Below, piece after piece: positions 61,051-64,000 of a stretch of 64,000 nucleotides of DNA (within the stretch, counting starts at the first letter, position 1; the number at the start of each line of letters is the position of its first letter). The notes under the pieces are model-generated. The model was not told the DNA's origin. It did not search any database and saw nothing but the letters and a program-made list of their open reading frames with translations. The stretch is taken from positions 1 to 64,000 of the forward strand of contig JAFSTB010000008.1 of the NCBI GenBank assembly GCA_017450685.1, read 5' to 3'. A program made the translations under genes and the position numbers. The DNA is from Paludibacteraceae bacterium (GTDB lineage Bacteria > Bacteroidota > Bacteroidia > Bacteroidales > Paludibacteraceae).

Positions 61051-61406
61051 AGAAGAAAGATAATAAGTGTTCCTATGCCTGCACCTGCTATGTCTGCCGC
61101 CCAATCCCACCAATCGCCTGTTCGCGGCGGGAAACAATACTGTTGCAGCAGTTCTATTGCACCCCCGTAAAGCGACACAATTACAATGACGAGCCACGTG
61201 CAGGTCCAACCTACGGCTTTATCCTTATACCTGCCAAAGGTAAAGAGTGCGGCAAGCAGCGCGTAGCAAAGTGCGTGTGCCAACTTATCGTAGCCGCTAA
61301 AGGCGGGTATGCGGTAAGGCACCTCCCGTAGCAATGACAAGTAGAGTATGGCAAGGGCTACAATGATAGCGGGTGCATATAAGCCTAAACGCCGTAAAGT
61401 GTGCAT
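61020..61406 (-). CDS. VanZ-like membrane protein
   Basis: The 128-aa protein has four membrane helices and the VanZ-like core with conserved GYDKLAHALCYALLAAL and IELLQQYCFPPRTGDWWD, AADIAGAGIG. The family is named after a teicoplanin-resistance accessory protein, but most members are of unknown function. Its end overlaps the start of dprA by 31 bases, a long overlap for adjacent genes. It follows upp by 6 bases. Confidence 0.85.
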   Translation of the reverse strand: MHTLRRLGLYAPAIIVALAILYLSLLREVPYRIPAFSGYDKLAHALCYALLAALFTFGRYKDKAVGWTCTWLVIVIVSLYGGAIELLQQYCFPPRTGDWWDWAADIAGAGIGTLIIFLLWTNKRPSTT

Positions 61407-61412
61407 CGCCGT

Positions 61413-62069
61413 TTACAGTTTGTCGCCGTAACACAAGTCGCCTGCATCGCCCAAACCCGGAACTATATATTTCTGTTCGTTGAGTACGGGGTCGATAGCG
61501 GCGCACCATACGGTGGTCTGTTCGGGCATTACTTGTTTGAGATATTCGAGGGCGACGGGTGTGGCAATGACACAGGCTATGTCTATACGAGCGGGTGTAC
61601 CATTGTCGAGCAACGACTGATAGGCGGCATACATACTGCCGGCGGTGGCTAACATCGGATCGACCAGCAACAGTGTCTTGCCATTGAGGTCGGGTGCTGC
61701 CTTATATTCGCAAGTGATGGCAATCTGTGTATGTGCTTCATCGGTATATGAGCGATAGGCGCTGACGAAAGCGTTTTCGGCATGGTCGAAATAATTGAGA
61801 AAACCGCTATGGAAAGGCAAGCCTGCACGCAGAACGGTGCCGAGAACAATCTTATCGGTGACGGCAGGCACTTGAATAGAGGCTAACGGTGTCTGTATCT
61901 GCTCATTACGATAATTGAGGGTCTTGCTTATCTCCAGTGCCATCACTTCACCTATGCGTTCTATATTACGGCGGAAACGCATACTGTCGGTCTGGATATT
62001 CCGATTGCGTATCTCCAAGAGAAACTGTTGCAGCAGAGAGGGCTGCTCCGAGAGATTGATAATCTTCAT
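61413..62069 (-). CDS. upp: Uracil phosphoribosyltransferase
   Basis: The 218-aa enzyme makes UMP from uracil and PRPP. It has TVLRAGLPFHSGFLNYF, the PRPP loop LLVDPMLATAGSM, and the C-terminal PGLGDAGDLCYG, which binds uracil. Length is standard. It lies 41 bases after the LytTR gene with no clear promoter of its own, so it may share that transcript. Confidence 0.95.
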   Translation of the reverse strand: MKIINLSEQPSLLQQFLLEIRNRNIQTDSMRFRRNIERIGEVMALEISKTLNYRNEQIQTPLASIQVPAVTDKIVLGTVLRAGLPFHSGFLNYFDHAENAFVSAYRSYTDEAHTQIAITCEYKAAPDLNGKTLLLVDPMLATAGSMYAAYQSLLDNGTPARIDIACVIATPVALEYLKQVMPEQTTVWCAAIDPVLNEQKYIVPGLGDAGDLCYGDKL

Positions 62070-62110
62070 AATATATGTTTATTAGCAGTTATTATGCAAA
62101 AATGTCCGTT

Positions 62111-62725
62111 TTATGCGGAGAAATGTGCCAACACATTTTCCTGATAAGATTTGCCGGCGGGTATGGGTTGTATTTTTTCGTTTCCGAAGTCGAGCAATAT
62201 CTCTCCTTCGCTACGGCGGAAGAGTTGAACATTGCGTATATTAACCAAATAAGAGCGGTGACAGCGCACCAACCCTTTGCCGCGAAAACGCCATTCGATG
62301 TTCTTAAGAGTGTTGCGAATCATCATCTTTTCCATCTTGCCCAAATGCATATAATGGATCATCACATAGTTGTCGGCTGACTCCAAATAATAAAGATTAG
62401 CGGCATCAACCACGAGCCGCAAGTCACCTTTCTCATCATAGAAATGGTAGCGGTCATGGTGAAGGGAGTTTTCCACCGCTTCCTCTGTTTGCAGCATATT
62501 GATTTTGTGATTGAGCAAGTGAACATTATTCCACAGCAGACCTATTTCCACGAGCAACAGACTTATCTCCGCCCACATCAGCCAAAGGCGGTTTTGTTCA
62601 ACCCATTCATAGATGAAAACAGGCGTAAAGACCAGAGAAACAAAGATAAGAACGATAGCAACACCTATGAGTTGCATACCCCTTTGCCGGCCTTTGCTTA
62701 AGTTATCATATAGCCATTTAGCCAT
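62111..62725 (-). CDS. Membrane-bound LytTR DNA-binding regulator
   Basis: The 204-aa protein has two membrane helices (about 17-37 and 47-67), a short linker, and a C-terminal LytTR domain (about 100-200: LYYLESADNYVMIHYMH, RCHRSYLVNIRNV, PAGKSYQENVLA). There is no receiver domain, so it would sense something at the membrane rather than a histidine kinase signal. Such proteins are common in Bacteroidota. Targets are unknown. It is transcribed from a promoter overlapping that of the divergent exonuclease gene. Confidence 0.87.
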   Translation of the reverse strand: MAKWLYDNLSKGRQRGMQLIGVAIVLIFVSLVFTPVFIYEWVEQNRLWLMWAEISLLLVEIGLLWNNVHLLNHKINMLQTEEAVENSLHHDRYHFYDEKGDLRLVVDAANLYYLESADNYVMIHYMHLGKMEKMMIRNTLKNIEWRFRGKGLVRCHRSYLVNIRNVQLFRRSEGEILLDFGNEKIQPIPAGKSYQENVLAHFSA

Positions 62726-62748
62726 TGTATAATTACCGTTTTGCGCCG

Positions 62749-62779
62749 CAAAGATACAAAAAATTTGTCAATACGCAAA
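62749..62779 (-). promoter_or_regulatory. LytTR gene promoter
   Basis: On the minus strand TTTG (62779-62776), 19 bases, TATCTTTG (62756-62749), about 25 bases before the ATG at 62725. It overlaps the plus-strand promoter at 62764-62795. Confidence 0.75.
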
Positions 62780-62795
62780 AAAAACACTACCTTTG
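62764..62795 (+). promoter_or_regulatory. Exonuclease gene promoter
   Basis: TTTG at 62764-62767, 20 bases, TACCTTTG at 62788-62795. It forces the exonuclease start to the ATG at 62831. Confidence 0.82.
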
Positions 62796-62830
62796 CGCGG
62801 ATTTTCAGCCTAATAGCGTTATTGCTCAAT

Positions 62831-63523
62831 ATGAAGCCCAATACTTTTATACACCATATATCAAAAGATCTCATTCATTGGATGCCCTTGGCGGAGTTTA
62901 ATGGTGAGGTCTTTGTTGTTCAGAAAGCGGAGGAGGTGGATGAGGCTGTTGACTATCTTCTGCAACAACCGCTGTTGGGCGTTGATACTGAGGCTCGTCC
63001 GTCGTTTGTGCGCGGCGTACACCACCCTACCGCGCTTGTACAAATAGCCACCGAACAGAGATGTTATCTCTTCCGGCTGTCTGTCATAGGTATGCCGCAG
63101 CAATTGACGGAAGTCTTTTCCAATCCGAAGATACGCAAGGTCGGACTGGCTTTTAAGGATGACTTGAGCGGACTGAGACGACTGCGCAACTTCACACCAC
63201 GCAACTGTGTGGACATACAGAAGATGGTGGCAAACTACGGGATTTTGGATCTCGGCTTGCAAAAAATCTTTGCCATCTGCTTCGGCAAAAAAATATCCAA
63301 GAGTCAGCAACTAACCAATTGGGAGAACGCTCAACTGACACCCCCGCAAGCACGCTATGCTTCCACCGACGCTTGGGCTACACTGCTCATCTACAAAGAG
63401 TTGAAGCAAACACAAACACTTCCTGCCAAGCAAGTGGAAGAACTTAAACGCATAGACATAGAGCGACTAAAACAACACCAACAAGAGTTGCTGGCACAAC
63501 GACAACAGACCGCCGACAAATAA
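62831..63523 (+). CDS. 3'-5' exonuclease, RNase D-like
   Basis: About 230 aa with a DEDD-type exonuclease fold: LLGVDTEARPSFV holds the first Asp and Glu, KVGLAFKDDLSGL the second Asp, and YASTDAWATLLIYKEL the last Asp with the DEDDy-type Tyr nearby. Relatives act on RNA (RNase D) or DNA; the short form without HRDC domain is common in Bacteroidota. The frame is open from 62741, but the promoter shows that the ATG at 62831 is the start. The RlmI gene follows after 14 bases. Confidence 0.88.
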   Translation: MKPNTFIHHISKDLIHWMPLAEFNGEVFVVQKAEEVDEAVDYLLQQPLLGVDTEARPSFVRGVHHPTALVQIATEQRCYLFRLSVIGMPQQLTEVFSNPKIRKVGLAFKDDLSGLRRLRNFTPRNCVDIQKMVANYGILDLGLQKIFAICFGKKISKSQQLTNWENAQLTPPQARYASTDAWATLLIYKELKQTQTLPAKQVEELKRIDIERLKQHQQELLAQRQQTADK

Positions 63524-63537
63524 GTTTCCACCTACCT

Positions 63538-64000
63538 ATGATTACCGTTATTCTCAAGCCAAAGAAAGAGGAGTCGCTCTTGCGCTTCCACCCGTGGGTC
63601 TTCTCCGGTGCAATACAAAAAATCATCCTTCCTCACCACTATCCTCACAGCGAACCAAAGGAAGGAGAGGTGGTTGTTGTCCGCTCATCCGAGGGACGGG
63701 TGTTAGGCATAGGGCATTTTCAAGTAGGCTCTATAGCCGTTCGCATGCTGGCATTCGGCACCGACACACTGCCTTCCGACTTTTGGCTGCAACGACTCAA
63801 AACAGCATATAATGTGCGACTTGCCGCCGGACTGATAACCGAACAAAACACCATGTGGCGTTGGGTACACGGCGAAGGAGACTTGCTGCCCGGGTTAGTG
63901 GTTGACGTTTATGGCAAGACGGCTGTTATGCAAGCCCACTCGGTGGGGATGCATTGCTCTCGTTTCGAGATAGCCAAAGCACTGACCGACTGCCACATAG
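63538..64000 (+). CDS. rlmI: RlmI-like rRNA methyltransferase, 5' end only
   Basis: The ATG at 63538 opens 154 codons to the window edge. The N-terminus is the PUA-like domain of RlmI/RlmK-type enzymes (ILKPKKEESLLRFHPWVFSG, then GRVLGIGHF), followed by GEGDLLPGLVVDVYG, the start of the linker to the SAM domain. The methyltransferase domain lies beyond the window. Relatives methylate 23S rRNA cytosine at C5. It follows the exonuclease gene by 14 bases. Confidence 0.87.
   Translation, partial: MITVILKPKKEESLLRFHPWVFSGAIQKIILPHHYPHSEPKEGEVVVVRSSEGRVLGIGHFQVGSIAVRMLAFGTDTLPSDFWLQRLKTAYNVRLAAGLITEQNTMWRWVHGEGDLLPGLVVDVYGKTAVMQAHSVGMHCSRFEIAKALTDCHI

Noticed and set aside
61051..61209. N-terminal extension of DprA
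   Set aside because: The extension lies entirely inside the VanZ gene in another frame and is Cys/Arg-rich without family match.

Overview
This 64-kb window is chromosomal DNA from a member of the Bacteroidota, most likely order Bacteroidales. The evidence is the promoter grammar (a TTTG box, 19-20 bases, then TANNTTTG, often read as TACCTTTGC), a short primary sigma factor without region 1.1, and marker families such as SprA, GldG, a PorT-like barrel, the ParA-ParB-DUF5683-MltD-MerR string and a NadR-type kinase. I cannot name the species. No rRNA, tRNA or CRISPR array was found.

Layout. At 1-1345 lies a small accessory patch: a HigB/HigA toxin-antitoxin pair cut by the window edge, a truncated ORF6N-domain gene and a stray signal-peptide fragment. 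At 1346-5452 are an O-methyltransferase and, divergently, an Lrp-type regulator, trpS and an outer-membrane barrel. At 5871-10282 are a 965-aa repeat-bearing secreted protein, a small unknown gene and rpoD. From 11307 to 22211 runs a long co-directional block: class I fumarase, an inactive-looking LytM protein, dxr, rseP, a hexapeptide acetyltransferase, a DUF4293 protein, pssA, a secreted endonuclease I and a striking 754-aa fusion of a PAP2 membrane phosphatase with an ExeM-like nuclease and a type IX sorting domain. Rubredoxin and an SDR enzyme follow on the minus strand, then ligA-unknown-dapA.

From 27104 to 42138 comes a second long plus-strand block: a double-parvulin PPIase, GldG, a LysM plus periplasmic-binding-fold protein, a PorT-like barrel, a heptosyltransferase-like GT9, ParA, ParB, DUF5683, MltD, MerR, DnaX, a YgiQ radical SAM protein and an active-looking M23 peptidase. 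From 42353 to 62725 nearly everything is on the minus strand: two related secreted proteins with a 51-aa small ORF between them, a NadR-type kinase, the giant T9SS translocon SprA, RuvA, a K+/H+ antiporter, thioredoxin, HPF, XerC, two deoxynucleoside kinases, DprA, a VanZ protein, Upp and a membrane LytTR regulator. The window ends with a 3'-5' exonuclease and the start of an RlmI-type methyltransferase.

Theme: envelope construction and protein secretion (SprA, PorT-like, GldG, PPIase, RseP, lytic enzymes) together with several proteins carrying C-terminal tails that look like T9SS sorting signals. The most unusual items are the PAP2-nuclease fusion, a possible free-standing small RNA at 46184-46290, the rpoD -7 box sitting in the loop of a terminator hairpin, an 11-bp palindrome over the fumarase promoter, and several families of short dispersed intergenic repeats.
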